Assembly: GCF_018129025.1 (NCBI RefSeq)
Contig: NZ_JAAEDI010000018.1
Coordinates: forward strand, 62,001 to 126,000
Direction: 5' to 3'
From: Neoroseomonas terrae
Lineage (GTDB): Bacteria > Pseudomonadota > Alphaproteobacteria > Acetobacterales > Acetobacteraceae
Length of the DNA: 64,000 nt
Position 1 is the first letter of the stretch. Every line of letters begins with the position of its first letter. The notes below the pieces were generated by a model. The model was not told the origin of the DNA. It ran no database searches and was given only the letters and a program-made list of their open reading frames with translations. Shown in pieces: positions 31,646 through 41,641 of the stretch. The position numbers and the translations under genes were made by a program.

Positions 31646-32569
31646 ATGATCGCGGCCCATGCGGATTGGAGCACCGATCCACGCAAGCGCTGGGTGAGCA
31701 TCGCACGGCGGGGTTCACGCGGCTGGCGGGCGGAGGAACCGGTGCCGGTCGGCGATCCGGCAGCCCTCGTCGCCGCGCTGCTGGCGGAAGGCGTGCCAGT
31801 CGCGATGGGGCTCGACCTGCCGCTCGGCGTGCCGCGCGGCTTCGCCGAGGGCCGCCGCGAGGCGGGTTTCATCGACTTCCTGCGCGGGCGGGCGGGCGAT
31901 GGCGGATTCTTCACCGTGGCGGCAACGCTGGATGAGGTCTCGCGCGGGCGGCCCTTCTATCCGGCCCGGGGCGTGAAGGGGATGACGCGCGCCGCGCATG
32001 CCGAAGCGCTGGGGCTGGGGGATGCGCGGGGACTGTCGCGCTGGTGCGACCGGGCGACAGCCGAACGCCCCGCCGGGGCGCCCGTGTTCTGGACGCTCGG
32101 CGCGAACCAGTCCGGCAAGGCGGCGATCGCGGCCTGGCGCGATTGGCTGGCGCCGCGGCTAGCGGCCGGTGCGCCCTATGCGGTCTGGCCGTTCGCCGGC
32201 GCGCTGCATGGGCTGCTGGCGCCGGGGCGCGCCGTGCTGGCCGAGGTCTATCCGGCCGAGGCGCTGCGGCATTGCGGGCTGGTGCTGCGCGGGTCGAAGC
32301 GCGTCCGGGCGGATCGGGCAGCCATCGGAGAGGCGCTCCTGGCCGCGATGGCGCTGCGGGGCGTCACGCCCGCCCCCGCGCTGCGCGATGCGGCACGGGA
32401 CGGCTTCGGCGCGGATGCGGCGGGCGAGGACCGTTTCGATTCGGTGATCGGGCTGCTCGGGCTGATCGGCGTGCTGGACGGCGCGCGTCCGGACTTCGTC
32501 CCGGACGACCCGGCTATCCACGCCTGGGAGGGTTGGGTGCTCGGCCAGACCGCGCTTCCGCGGGGGTGA
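31646..32569 (+). CDS. DUF429-like predicted RNase H-fold protein
   Basis: A 307-aa protein. The opening IAAHADWSTDPRKRWVSIAR, then VAMGLDLPLGVPRG with its acidic residue, and the late FDSVIGLLGLIGVLD resemble DUF429 proteins, which are predicted to have an RNase H-like fold. The acidic residues (D7, D57 in GLDLPLG, and D in EDRFDSVIG) could form a metal site. The start ATG 31646 is preceded by two GTG codons in frame, with little to separate them. The function is not known; it is the first of three plus-strand genes (with the phosphoesterase 50 bases downstream). Other annotation pipelines may simply call it hypothetical. Confidence 0.65.
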   Translation: MIAAHADWSTDPRKRWVSIARRGSRGWRAEEPVPVGDPAALVAALLAEGVPVAMGLDLPLGVPRGFAEGRREAGFIDFLRGRAGDGGFFTVAATLDEVSRGRPFYPARGVKGMTRAAHAEALGLGDARGLSRWCDRATAERPAGAPVFWTLGANQSGKAAIAAWRDWLAPRLAAGAPYAVWPFAGALHGLLAPGRAVLAEVYPAEALRHCGLVLRGSKRVRADRAAIGEALLAAMALRGVTPAPALRDAARDGFGADAAGEDRFDSVIGLLGLIGVLDGARPDFVPDDPAIHAWEGWVLGQTALPRG

Positions 32570-32618
32570 CGGAGCGGCGCCGAGCGGCGAGACTGCGCGC
32601 CGCATCAAGGGGGCCTGC

Positions 32619-33377
32619 ATGCGACTGGCGGTGATTACGGACATCCACGGCAATGCGGCGGCGCTCGATGCCATGCTGGAGGATGCGGCGTCGCGCGGCC
32701 TGCGCGACATCATCTGCCTCGGCGACATCGCCTCCGGCGCCGGCTGGCCGCGCGAAACCGTGGAGATGCTGCAGGCGACGGGCATCCCGTGCGTGCGCGG
32801 CAATCACGACCGCTGGATCAGCGAGCACGACCCCGAGACGATGGGGAAGCAGGACCGGCTTGCCTATGACGAGTTGTCCGCCGACCAGCGACGCTGGCTG
32901 CTGGACCTGCCGCAGGCGCTGGAACCCGCGCCGGGCGTGCTCGCGGTTCATGGTTCGCCGGGCCAGGACGTACAGAACCTGATCGAGGAAATCGTCGCCG
33001 AGCGGCTGCGGCGCGCGCCCATGGCGGTACTGCGGGAAAGGCTGGGCGAGGCGGGCATGGCGGCGCGCGTCGTGCTGTGCGGCCATAGCCATCGCACCGG
33101 CTTGGTGCAGGTGCCCGGTGGGCCGCTGGTGCTCAATCCGGGCAGCCTCGGCTTGCCCGGCTTCCGCATCAGCCGCGAACCGGCGCATCGGCAGGAAGCC
33201 GGATCACCCCATGCGCGCTATGCCGTCCTGCATCTGGATGGAACGGCGCCGCCCCAGGTCGAGATGCTGGCGATCGCCTATGACTGGGAGGCTGCGGCGA
33301 AGCGCGCTGAAGATGTCGGCTTCAACGCCGCCTGGCCGCATGTTCTCCGCACCGGGCTCCTGCCCGAAAGTGCCTGA
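32619..33377 (+). CDS. Calcineurin-like metallophosphoesterase
   Basis: A 252-aa enzyme of the YfcE/MJ0936-type metallophosphoesterases. The binuclear metal motifs are all present: ITDIHGN (8-14 region), GDIASGAGWP, RGNHDRW, and GHSHRTG, with LVLNPGSLGLPG at the C-terminal side. It may cleave phosphodiesters such as cyclic or nucleotide phosphates; the exact substrate cannot be read. The ATG has AAGGGGG upstream. It lies 50 bases after the DUF429-like gene (same strand) and faces a small gene on the other strand. Confidence 0.93.
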   Translation: MRLAVITDIHGNAAALDAMLEDAASRGLRDIICLGDIASGAGWPRETVEMLQATGIPCVRGNHDRWISEHDPETMGKQDRLAYDELSADQRRWLLDLPQALEPAPGVLAVHGSPGQDVQNLIEEIVAERLRRAPMAVLRERLGEAGMAARVVLCGHSHRTGLVQVPGGPLVLNPGSLGLPGFRISREPAHRQEAGSPHARYAVLHLDGTAPPQVEMLAIAYDWEAAAKRAEDVGFNAAWPHVLRTGLLPESA

Positions 33378-33379
33378 CG

Positions 33380-33526
33380 TCAGCGGTCCTGGCTGACCAC
33401 GCCGTTCACGGCGAGCGTCATTTTGAGCTCAGGACTGTAGGTGTCGTTGTACGACCAGATGCCAGCGCCGATCACGCCGGCCAACACCGCGCTGAGCATG
33501 AAATACAGGGCGTCGCCTTTGATCAT
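33380..33526 (-). CDS. Small predicted membrane protein
   Basis: A 48-aa protein with one membrane helix: MIKGDALYFMLSAVLAGVIG, then AGIWSYNDTYSPELKMTL. The helix ends near residue 24, with a periplasm-like polar C-terminal half. The ATG at 33526 has GGACGAG upstream; a longer frame to 33613 has no homologous character. It is convergent with the phosphoesterase gene with only two bases between the stops, and the next minus-strand gene upstream (panE-like) ends 161 bases away. No family is recognised. Confidence 0.6.
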   Translation of the reverse strand: MIKGDALYFMLSAVLAGVIGAGIWSYNDTYSPELKMTLAVNGVVSQDR

Positions 33527-33687
33527 GGGGGGCTCGTCCTTCCGCCGCGTTTGTAGCCTGATGACGCGGCCGACGCACGACGGTTTCATGGATTCGCCGT
33601 GTTGTTGCCGCAAAGTTCACCGGGCGCGATGCCTGCGGCTCACACGCCTTCTCCGCAAGGCGGTCCAAGTATTTGTTTGTCCGAGAC

Positions 33688-34680
33688 TCAGGCATCTGGC
33701 GGCGTATAGAGGCCCGCGGCGGTCGCCGCCTGCGTCGCCAGCCGCGCCGCCAGCTCGAAGGTCGGCATAGGGACGCCGGCCTGCTTCGCCATGTCGAGCG
33801 GGACGGTCATCAGCGCGTCGATCTCCATCGCCCGGCCGAGTTCCAGGTCCTGCAGGATGGATGGCTTGTGCGCGATGTCGGCCGAGCGCCGCATGCGGGA
33901 CTCGGCAGCGGTGGCGAGGTCGAAGCCATAAGCCTCGGCGAGCGCCGCCCCCTCCTCGGCGATGCGCACCGCGGCGTCGAAAACGGCCGGAGGCGCGAGC
34001 GTCGCCTTCATGTGCGAGCGCGACAGGATGCATAGCGGGCCGGAGGTGATATTGCCCATCAGCTTGCCCCAGATGCGGTGGCGAATGTCGCCCACCACCG
34101 GGCAGGGCATGCCGCCGGCGTCGATGAAGCCCGCGATCGTCTTCGCCCTGTCGGAAAGACTGCCGTCCGGCTCGCCCAGAAACAGCCGGATGTCGCCATG
34201 GGCGGACTTCACCACGCCGGGCGCGATGACCTCGCTGGCCGAATAGACGACGCCGCCGAGCGTGCGCTCGATGCCGACCAGACGCTCGATCACCCCGCCC
34301 GGATCGAGCAGCGGAAGGCGACGGCCGTCCATCGCGCCGCCGTGGCGCAGGAAGTACCACCAGGGGATGCCGTTGGTGACGAAGGCGACGGGCGTCTCGG
34401 GGCCGAGCAGCGGGCCGATCGCCTCCGCCGCCACCGGCAAAGCCGGGACCTTGGTGGTGATCAGCACGGCGTCGACCGGACCGATCTCGGCGGCGGTGGC
34501 CGCGGCCTGCACCGTCACGGTCTTCACACCGTCATGGGCGTGCAGGGTGATGCCGTTCTCCTTCATGGCGGCAAGGTGCGGGCCGCGGGCGATGACGGAG
34601 ACGTCCGCACCGCCCAGCGCGGCGCGGGTGGCGAGATGGCTGCCGATGGCGCCGGCGCCGAAGACGCAGATACGGGTCAT
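33688..34680 (-). CDS. 2-dehydropantoate 2-reductase family protein
   Basis: A ketopantoate reductase-family enzyme, NADPH-dependent, which makes pantoate for coenzyme A. The Rossmann motif VFGAGAIGSHLATRAAL is at the N-terminus, with DAVLITTKVPAL and the C-terminal DIRHRIWGKLMGNITSGPLC and helical KPSILQDLELGRAMEIDAL block, in which K near the end is often catalytic. The 330-aa length is normal. The start at 34680 is ATG; an extended in-frame reading runs into an inverted repeat and is rejected. Non-essential paralogues exist in many genomes (ApbA-type), so it may not be the true PanE. The creatininase-like gene lies upstream on the same strand. Confidence 0.88.
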   Translation of the reverse strand: MTRICVFGAGAIGSHLATRAALGGADVSVIARGPHLAAMKENGITLHAHDGVKTVTVQAAATAAEIGPVDAVLITTKVPALPVAAEAIGPLLGPETPVAFVTNGIPWWYFLRHGGAMDGRRLPLLDPGGVIERLVGIERTLGGVVYSASEVIAPGVVKSAHGDIRLFLGEPDGSLSDRAKTIAGFIDAGGMPCPVVGDIRHRIWGKLMGNITSGPLCILSRSHMKATLAPPAVFDAAVRIAEEGAALAEAYGFDLATAAESRMRRSADIAHKPSILQDLELGRAMEIDALMTVPLDMAKQAGVPMPTFELAARLATQAATAAGLYTPPDA

Positions 34681-34711
34681 GGAAACGGTCCTCAGAGGCT
34701 GTTTGAAAAGC

Positions 34712-34796
34712 CCGGCACCGGCCCGCACCCCCATCCGGCCACCCAACGACAGCATGCTGAATTGAGTGGCCGGGTGGGGGTGCGGGCCGGTGCCGG
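34712..34796. repeat. 35-bp inverted repeat with palindromic loop
   Basis: The left arm 34712-34746 (starts CCGGCACCGGCCCGCACC) and right arm 34762-34796 (ends GTGCGGGCCGGTGCCGG) match over 35 bases with two mismatches. The 15-base loop contains CAGCATGCTG, itself palindromic. It lies between two minus-strand genes, downstream of the creatininase-like gene and upstream of the reductase, so it might serve as a strong terminator or stabiliser, but there is no T-tract. Confidence 0.85.
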
Positions 34797-34827
34797 ACTA
34801 TCAGAAGAATGCGGAAGGAAGCAGGAT

Positions 34828-35616
34828 CTATGCCGCGTGTTCCCGCAGTTGCGTGCACATGGCCGCCCCGGCCGCCACCAGCCGGTCGGTGATCGCCGCG
34901 CCATGGGCGGCATTGGCCCCGCGCGGGTCGGGGGCGGCGACGCCGCCGGGCGCGACTTCCTCCACCCACATCGGCACGGCGAAGTCGACGCCGAGCGTCC
35001 GCACCGCGCCGAATCCCGTCGGCGGCAGGCCAAGATAAGGGCCGGTTGCGCCCTTCTCCCGTGCATCCTGCGGGCGGCAAAGTTCCGGGCGCAGATGCAT
35101 CGTCACCGAGGCGACCGGATCGCCGCCATGGCCGAAGGACACCACCGGCCCGCCGAGTTCCGCATGCAGCTTCCCCGCCTCCCGCCACAGATGCAGTGCG
35201 GGGATGATGACGCCATGGCGGTGGCGCATGGCGCGGGCGGCGGCCTCGGCCGGGCCGATCGTCCCGGCGTGGCCGTTCACGATCATGATCCGGCGCGTAC
35301 CGATGCGGATGAAAGCCTCGGCCATTTCCTCGATGACCGCGGTCAGGGTCGGGACGGACAGGGTGATGCCACCGGCGACGCCGGCGAAGAAGTCCTCCCC
35401 GCCGAAGGGAATCGCCGGGGCGACCAGCGCATCGGCCCCGGCGGCCATCGCGGCGGCGGCGATGCGCGCGGCGATGTCCTCGGCGACCAGATAGTCGCCC
35501 ATCGGCAGTGCCGGGCCGTGCGTTTCGAGGCTGCCCATCGGCAGCAGGGCAACGGCGCCGGCGGCGAGGCGCGACGCGACCTCGGGGGCTGCCAGTTCGG
35601 CGATGCGATGGGTCAT
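34828..35616 (-). CDS. Creatininase-family amidohydrolase
   Basis: A 262-aa amidase-like protein. The family metal motif is in LLPMGSLETHGPALPMGDYL (ExHG with downstream D), IMIVNGHAGTIGPAEAAARA, and VSFGHGGDPVASVTMHLRPE. Creatininase hydrolyses creatinine; relatives act in other pathways, including mycofactocin maturation, so the substrate is uncertain. It starts with ATG 35616. The STAS-like gene (35645-36019) lies upstream on the same strand with 28 bases between, so all three may be cotranscribed. Confidence 0.92.
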   Translation of the reverse strand: MTHRIAELAAPEVASRLAAGAVALLPMGSLETHGPALPMGDYLVAEDIAARIAAAAMAAGADALVAPAIPFGGEDFFAGVAGGITLSVPTLTAVIEEMAEAFIRIGTRRIMIVNGHAGTIGPAEAAARAMRHRHGVIIPALHLWREAGKLHAELGGPVVSFGHGGDPVASVTMHLRPELCRPQDAREKGATGPYLGLPPTGFGAVRTLGVDFAVPMWVEEVAPGGVAAPDPRGANAAHGAAITDRLVAAGAAMCTQLREHAA

Positions 35617-35644
35617 CCGGATACCTTACGATAGTATGGCAGCG

Positions 35645-36019
35645 TCACGCCGGGGGTTCCTCCTCGAGCCAGGCCAGCGCCTGCGGCCGCTCACCGGGTT
35701 CGAAGCGGCGGACCTCCGGCGGCAGCACGGCGCCGGCGACACGCGCGATCATGCCCGCAAAGTCGCTGGCGGTGACGATGGCGATGCGCTTCACATGCGC
35801 GACGTGGCCGCGCACGAAGCGGCCATGGGCGAGCAGCGCGTCGAGCCCGTCCCATCCCGGGAATCGGTGGGTGTCGACGAGGACGCCGCGCAATGCGCCG
35901 GCCTCCGCGAGGTAGGGATCGACCATTGCGGCGAGGCGGTCGAAATCCTCCGCCGCGAGGGGCCCGGCCGGTTCGAGAACGACGATGCCGCGATCGTGCA
36001 GCAATTCCATCCCGAGCAT
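35645..36019 (-). CDS. STAS/SpoIIAA-like protein
   Basis: A 124-aa single-domain protein resembling SpoIIAA-like (STAS/SEC14) proteins: ELLHDRGIVVLEPAGPLAAE, then DRLAAMVDPYLAEAGALRGV and GHVAHVKRIAIVTASDFAGM. The family is found alone in many proteobacteria and may bind small ligands or partner proteins. The start is ATG 36019 (or 36010, MELL). It is transcribed toward the creatininase-like gene and lies 74 bases downstream of the M20 amidohydrolase. The exact role is not known. Confidence 0.8.
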   Translation of the reverse strand: MLGMELLHDRGIVVLEPAGPLAAEDFDRLAAMVDPYLAEAGALRGVLVDTHRFPGWDGLDALLAHGRFVRGHVAHVKRIAIVTASDFAGMIARVAGAVLPPEVRRFEPGERPQALAWLEEEPPA

Positions 36020-36093
36020 GGTGACGTCTCCTGGGTGCGACCCGGCCGCTGGGTTGTGCCAGCGGGGAGCAACTTCCGCCAGCGTGGCGGCGG

Positions 36094-37269
<1,176 letters not shown>

Positions 37270-37394
37270 GGAGGTTCCAGTGAAACGTCAGGTTACATTC
37301 AGCATAGGTTGGCGCAGCATTCTTACAATTGCTAACGCTTGCCCGGCAGGAACGCGCATGCCATAGGGCGACCCGGGAGTACGTGGGGGGTTCA

Positions 37395-38372
37395 ATGTCC
37401 TGGGCGCTAAGCCGGCGCGCTATGCTGGCTTCGACCGTTGCTGCACCGTTTGCCGGACGTCGCGCCGCTGCCCAGTCGTGGCCGTCGCAGACCGTCCGCA
37501 TCGTGGTGCCGTTTGCCCCGGGCGGAACCACCGACCTCGTCGCGCGGCTCGTCGCCGCCGGCCTGCAGGAGCGGCTCGGCGTCACGGTCGTCGCGGACAA
37601 CCGGCCAGGCGCGGGTGCGACGCTCGGCAGCGAGCAGGTCGCGCGGTCCGCCCCGGACGGCTACACGCTGGTGATGTCGAACATCGCGAGCCACGCAATC
37701 GGGCCGACGCTGTACGGCAACCGCGTTCGATACGATCCGGTCAAGGATTTCGCGCACGCGGCCCTGGTCGTGACCAACCCCTCCGTCTGGGTCGCCAGCC
37801 CGAGTTCCGGCATCCGCACGCTGGCCGACGCGGCCGCCAGGGCACGGTCCCCCGCGGGGCTCGACGTCGCGACCTCGGGCGCCGGTTCCTCGAACCACAT
37901 GATGGTCGTCCGCATGAGCCAGCTGGTCGGCAAGGAGATGAACCACATCCCCTTCCGCGGCGCAGGCCCTGCCATGCAGGCGGTGATCGCGGGCCAGGTG
38001 CCGATGATGTCCGACAGCCTGCCTTCGGCGGCTTCTCATATACGTCAGGGTTCGGTGGTCGCGGTGGGCATGGCCTCGGCCGCGCGCCACCCCGCCTTCC
38101 CCGACGTTCCGACCTTCCGCGAGCAGGGCTTCGACCTTGCCAGCGATTCGTGGTTCGGCCTGTCCTTCCCCGCCGGAACGCCGGCAGGGATCGTCGAGCG
38201 GCTGAACCGCGAGACGCGGGCCTTCCTGGCCAACCCCGACATCCGGGGCCGCTTCGCCGAACTCGGCGGAACGCCGGGCGACCTGACCGCGGAAGGTTAC
38301 ACGGAATTCGTGCAGCGGGAGGTGGCCGTGTGGGCTCCGCTCGTGCAGGCTTCCGGTGCGACGGCAGACTGA
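37395..38372 (+). CDS. tctC: Tripartite tricarboxylate transporter receptor (TctC/Bug)
   Basis: The periplasmic receptor (325 aa) of a complete tripartite tricarboxylate transporter. The signal peptide is RR-containing (LSRRAMLASTVAAPFAGRR, with AAAQ cleavage). Blocks are VRIVVPFAPGGTTDLVARLV, PGAGATLGSEQVARSAPDGY and MNHIPFRGAGPAM. The start is ATG 37395. It lies 46 bases before tctB and these two with tctA form an operon closed by a terminator. In other bacteria such systems take up citrate or other carboxylates; the ligand here is unknown. It is the only one of the four Bug receptors in the window that has its membrane partners. Confidence 0.93.
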   Translation: MSWALSRRAMLASTVAAPFAGRRAAAQSWPSQTVRIVVPFAPGGTTDLVARLVAAGLQERLGVTVVADNRPGAGATLGSEQVARSAPDGYTLVMSNIASHAIGPTLYGNRVRYDPVKDFAHAALVVTNPSVWVASPSSGIRTLADAAARARSPAGLDVATSGAGSSNHMMVVRMSQLVGKEMNHIPFRGAGPAMQAVIAGQVPMMSDSLPSAASHIRQGSVVAVGMASAARHPAFPDVPTFREQGFDLASDSWFGLSFPAGTPAGIVERLNRETRAFLANPDIRGRFAELGGTPGDLTAEGYTEFVQREVAVWAPLVQASGATAD

Positions 38373-38418
38373 GCCGGCATTAAATCAACTTCATCAATCA
38401 GTGGGTGGGCGAAAGCGG

Positions 38419-39015
38419 ATGAAACTGAATACGAAGGACCTGCTGTCGGCAGCGCTCCTGATCAGCTTGGCGGCCGCCGGGCTGTGGCTCAACATGGACC
38501 ACACGTTGGGCACGGCACGTCGGATGGGGCCGGGCTACATGCCTGCCCTGTCGTTTGGGCTGCTGCTGTTCCTGGGCATCGGGGTCCTCCTGCTCGGGCT
38601 GTTCAACGGTCCTGACCCCATCAAGATGTGGACGCCGGCCGAATGGGGCTTCCTGTTCGCAGGTGCCGTCATCGGCACCACTGCGGGCATGATGGCGGGG
38701 GGGATGTCTGGCTGGATCGGCCAGGGGTGGAATCCCCTCGGCATCGGCCTTTTCGTGGGCTGCATGGTTGCCAGTGTCGTCAAATCCTGGCGCCCCCTAT
38801 TCTTAATCACCGCTGCCTTCTGCCTGTTCGGCCTCGTGCTCGAGACGTTGGGGCTGATGGCCTCCATCACCCTTGCCGTCGTCCTCTCCGCCTTCGCGGA
38901 CGAGACGCACCACCCCAAGGGCGTGGTCGGCCTCGTCATCTTCCTTTGCGCGCTGTGCTGGGCGGTGTTCATCTGGGAACTCGACATCCGCGTGCCGGTC
39001 TGGCCGGTGTTCTGA
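38419..39015 (+). CDS. tctB: Tripartite tricarboxylate transporter small membrane subunit
   Basis: A 198-aa, four- to five-helix membrane protein of the TctB family, the poorly conserved small subunit. Hydrophobic segments run DLLSAALLISLAAAGLWL, ALSFGLLLFLGIGVLLLGLF, LFLITAAFCLFGLVLETLG and VVGLVIFLCALCWAVFIWEL. A glycine/methionine-rich loop (GTTAGMMAGGMSGWIGQG) between helices is unusual. The ATG has GGGCGAAAGCGG before it. It lies between the receptor and tctA genes, with 46 and 18 base gaps, so all three are cotranscribed. Confidence 0.88.
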   Translation: MKLNTKDLLSAALLISLAAAGLWLNMDHTLGTARRMGPGYMPALSFGLLLFLGIGVLLLGLFNGPDPIKMWTPAEWGFLFAGAVIGTTAGMMAGGMSGWIGQGWNPLGIGLFVGCMVASVVKSWRPLFLITAAFCLFGLVLETLGLMASITLAVVLSAFADETHHPKGVVGLVIFLCALCWAVFIWELDIRVPVWPVF

Positions 39016-39033
39016 GGCAAGGAAACCGGAACA

Positions 39034-40539
39034 ATGGATCTTTTCGCCAATCTTGCGCACGGGTTCAGCGTCGCACTGACGCTGAACAACCTGATGTTCT
39101 GTCTGATCGGCTGCCTCATCGGCACGGCGATCGGCGTGTTGCCGGGCATCGGCCCGGTGGCGACCATCTCCCTGCTGCTGCCGATCACCTTCGGACAGCC
39201 CGCTACGACCGCCATCATCATGCTCGCCGGCATCTATTACGGCGCACAGTATGGCGGCTCGACGACCGCGATCCTGCTGAACCTGCCAGGTGAAGTCAGT
39301 TCGGTCGTAACAACGCTCGAAGGCTACAAGATGGCGCGCAACGGCCGCGCCGGCGCCGCCCTGACCGTCGCGGCGCTGGGGTCGTTCTTTGCGGGTACCG
39401 TCTCGACCCTGGTGGTGGCGGCCTCCGGCCCGCTGCTGACCTCGGTGGCATTGTCCTTCGGCCCTGCCGACTACTTCTCCCTGATGTTCCTGGGCCTCGT
39501 GATTTCGGCCGTTCTCGCCCAGGGTTCGGTGGTGAAGTCCATCGGCATGGTGACGCTCGGCGTCTCGCTCGGCATGGTCGGCACGGACGTGCAGACGGGT
39601 CAGCAGCGCTTCACCTTCGGCATCCCGGAACTGTCGGACGGCGTCGGCTTCGCCTCGATGGCCATGGGTATGTTCGGCATCGCCGAGATCATCTCGAACC
39701 TCGAGCGGCCCGAGGCCCGCTCGGTGATGTCGGGCAAGATCGGCAAGCTGATGATGACCCGCGAGGAGTTCAAGCGGGCGACCCCCGCGGTGCTGCGCGG
39801 CACCCTCGTCGGCACCATGCTCGGCATCCTGCCGGGCGGCGGCGCGGCGCTGTCCTCCTTCGGTTCCTACATGATGGAGCGGAAGGTTTCGAAGGGCCGG
39901 CATGAGTTCGGCACCGGCGCGATCGAAGGCGTGGCGGGTCCGGAATCGGCGAACAACGCCGCCTCCCAGACCTCGTTCATCCCGCTGCTCACGCTCGGTA
40001 TCCCTGCCAACGCCGTGATGGCGCTGATGGTCGGCGCGCTGATCATCCAGGGCATCCAGCCGGGCCCGCGCATGGTGGAAGCGCAGCCGGACCTGTTCTG
40101 GGGCCTGATCGCGTCCATGTGGGTCGGCAACCTGATGCTGCTGGTCATCAACCTGCCGATGATCGGCATGTGGGTGAAGCTGCTCGCGGTGCCGTACCGC
40201 TACATGTACCCGTCGATCATGATCTTCTGCGCGATCGGTATCTACTCGCTGCAGAACAACGTGTTCGACGTGTACCAGACCGCGCTGTTCGGCGTGTTCG
40301 GCTACATGGCCTCCAAGCTGCGGCTCGAGGCGGCGCCGATGCTGATCGGCTTCGTCCTTGGCCCGATGATGGAGGAACACCTGCGCCGCGCCATGCTGCT
40401 GTCGCGCGGCGATGCGATGGTGTTCTTCGAGCGCCCGATCAGCGCGACGATGCTCGGCATCGCGGCCATCGCCCTCATCGCGATGCTCTTGCCCGCCCTG
40501 CGCAAGGGCAAGGACAGCGCGCTGCAGGAAGGCGGCTGA
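39034..40539 (+). CDS. tctA: Tripartite tricarboxylate transporter large permease
   Basis: The 501-aa large membrane subunit with about twelve helices. Family blocks are very clear: GVLPGIGPVATISLLLPITF, then IYYGAQYGGSTTAILLNLPG, GTLVGTMLGILPGGGAALSS and PESANNAASQTSFIPLLTLG. It provides the ion-coupled solute path for the TctC receptor. The start ATG 39034 follows AAGGAAACC. It is the last gene of the operon, closed by an intrinsic terminator at 40575-40609. Confidence 0.96.
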   Translation: MDLFANLAHGFSVALTLNNLMFCLIGCLIGTAIGVLPGIGPVATISLLLPITFGQPATTAIIMLAGIYYGAQYGGSTTAILLNLPGEVSSVVTTLEGYKMARNGRAGAALTVAALGSFFAGTVSTLVVAASGPLLTSVALSFGPADYFSLMFLGLVISAVLAQGSVVKSIGMVTLGVSLGMVGTDVQTGQQRFTFGIPELSDGVGFASMAMGMFGIAEIISNLERPEARSVMSGKIGKLMMTREEFKRATPAVLRGTLVGTMLGILPGGGAALSSFGSYMMERKVSKGRHEFGTGAIEGVAGPESANNAASQTSFIPLLTLGIPANAVMALMVGALIIQGIQPGPRMVEAQPDLFWGLIASMWVGNLMLLVINLPMIGMWVKLLAVPYRYMYPSIMIFCAIGIYSLQNNVFDVYQTALFGVFGYMASKLRLEAAPMLIGFVLGPMMEEHLRRAMLLSRGDAMVFFERPISATMLGIAAIALIAMLLPALRKGKDSALQEGG

Positions 40540-40574
40540 CAACGACGCGGCCGCGTTCGTCGGCCGGGTTGCGG

Positions 40575-40609
40575 AAGGCGGGTCCCCTCGGGGGCCCGCC
40601 TTTTCTTTT
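40575..40609 (+). terminator. Intrinsic terminator after tctA
   Basis: The stem GGCGGGTCCCC/GGGGGCCCGCC (40577-40587 with 40590-40600) pairs throughout except one G-T pair, and is followed by TTTTCTTTT. This is the clearest terminator of the window. Confidence 0.9.
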
Positions 40610-41049
40610 GGTCAGGGGGCTTCGCAGGCCGTGGTTTCCGTATCTGCGAACAGGACGACATCCAGGGCGCCTCGCTGGGGCTCCGGGCCGGCGCGGTGAC
40701 GCCGCGGCCTCCGCCGTCATCGTGATGCCGCGCCTCCCGGGCGGGCCGGCGTAGCCGCAATTGAGGACGTGCGCTGCGGCCTGGCAACACGCAGGGCGGG
40801 CGCTGCCCGGCAGCTTGGTACCGGTGGTCTCCATGCGGGCGATGCGCCGCCGGCCGGCATCGGCGCGGCACCGGAAGCGTGTGACAGTCTCGACGGGGCG
40901 CCGGCCTTCACCAAGGGTAAGGGCGGCGCGCGCTCGTCCGCCGGCACGGGCAGCCTCCCGCCGGACGCCAGACGGCGTGGTCGGCGTCGCGATGATGCTG
41001 GTGACGGTAACGGCGGGGAGGTGGTCAGCCGCCGGATATCAGCGCTCGC
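40610..41049. other. Gene-free stretch between tctA terminator and thioesterase gene
   Basis: About 440 bases lie between the tctA terminator and the end of the convergent thioesterase gene. I see no gene with homologous character, no repeat copy and no convincing RNA. The open frames here have the arginine-rich composition typical of chance frames in GC-rich DNA. Confidence 0.5.
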
Positions 41050-41514
41050 TCAACGGGGCGGCTGCACCTTCGGCTTCACGCTGAACACGCCGCTCGACCG
41101 CAGCACCGGGGCGCCGTCCGCCTCGAAGCGGCCTTCCACGAACATCAGGCGGGCCGTTCGCCGCAGCAGCACCGGCCGGCACTCCAGCCAGGTGCCGAGC
41201 GGTGCCGGCGCCAAATAGTCCGTCACCAGGCTCACGGTGAGGAAGTTCCCGACGACTTCCGCCCGCTCCAGCCCACCGATGCCGAGGACGAGGTCCGCAA
41301 AGGTCGCGAGCATGCCGCCATGGGCCGCCCCGCCATTGTTGCAGTGCCGCCGCTCGATGCGGATGCCGAAGGTCGACCCGCCATCGCCGGCGCGGAGGTA
41401 GATTGGCCCGATCGGTTCCAGAAACGGCCCGCCCGCCCGGCGCGGCAGGAAGCCCGCCGGAATGTCCAGTACTGCCTGTTCCATGAGATCGTCCGCGACC
41501 TGGCCATCCGCCAT
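41050..41514 (-). CDS. PaaI-type hotdog-fold thioesterase
   Basis: A 154-aa acyl-CoA thioesterase of the PaaI/YdiI hotdog family. The key motif is in NNGGAAHGGMLATFADLVLG, where H and G of HGG and the D of ADL are the family pattern, followed by VSLVTDYLAPAPLGTWLECR and MFVEGRFEADGAPVLRSSGV. A conserved cysteine-containing start (RRHCNNGG) is seen. The start is ATG 41514. It is divergent from the mannose-1-phosphate guanylyltransferase gene with a 127-base gap. The acyl substrate cannot be told from sequence. Confidence 0.88.
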   Translation of the reverse strand: MADGQVADDLMEQAVLDIPAGFLPRRAGGPFLEPIGPIYLRAGDGGSTFGIRIERRHCNNGGAAHGGMLATFADLVLGIGGLERAEVVGNFLTVSLVTDYLAPAPLGTWLECRPVLLRRTARLMFVEGRFEADGAPVLRSSGVFSVKPKVQPPR

Positions 41515-41641
41515 GCCTGCCCCCTTTGCTGCGCTGCGATACTACGCCGGGTCCGCGGCGGGCGGGAGCGGGCCCTCTACCTTTCCTTCGCCCTGATTGC
41601 GTCGCATATCAGCCGCAGCGCTCCATCACATCCCGGACGAC

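Noticed and set aside
40610-41049. Possible small genes in the gap after tctA
   Set aside because: All frames are Arg/Ala/Pro-rich chance frames without binding sites or family motifs.
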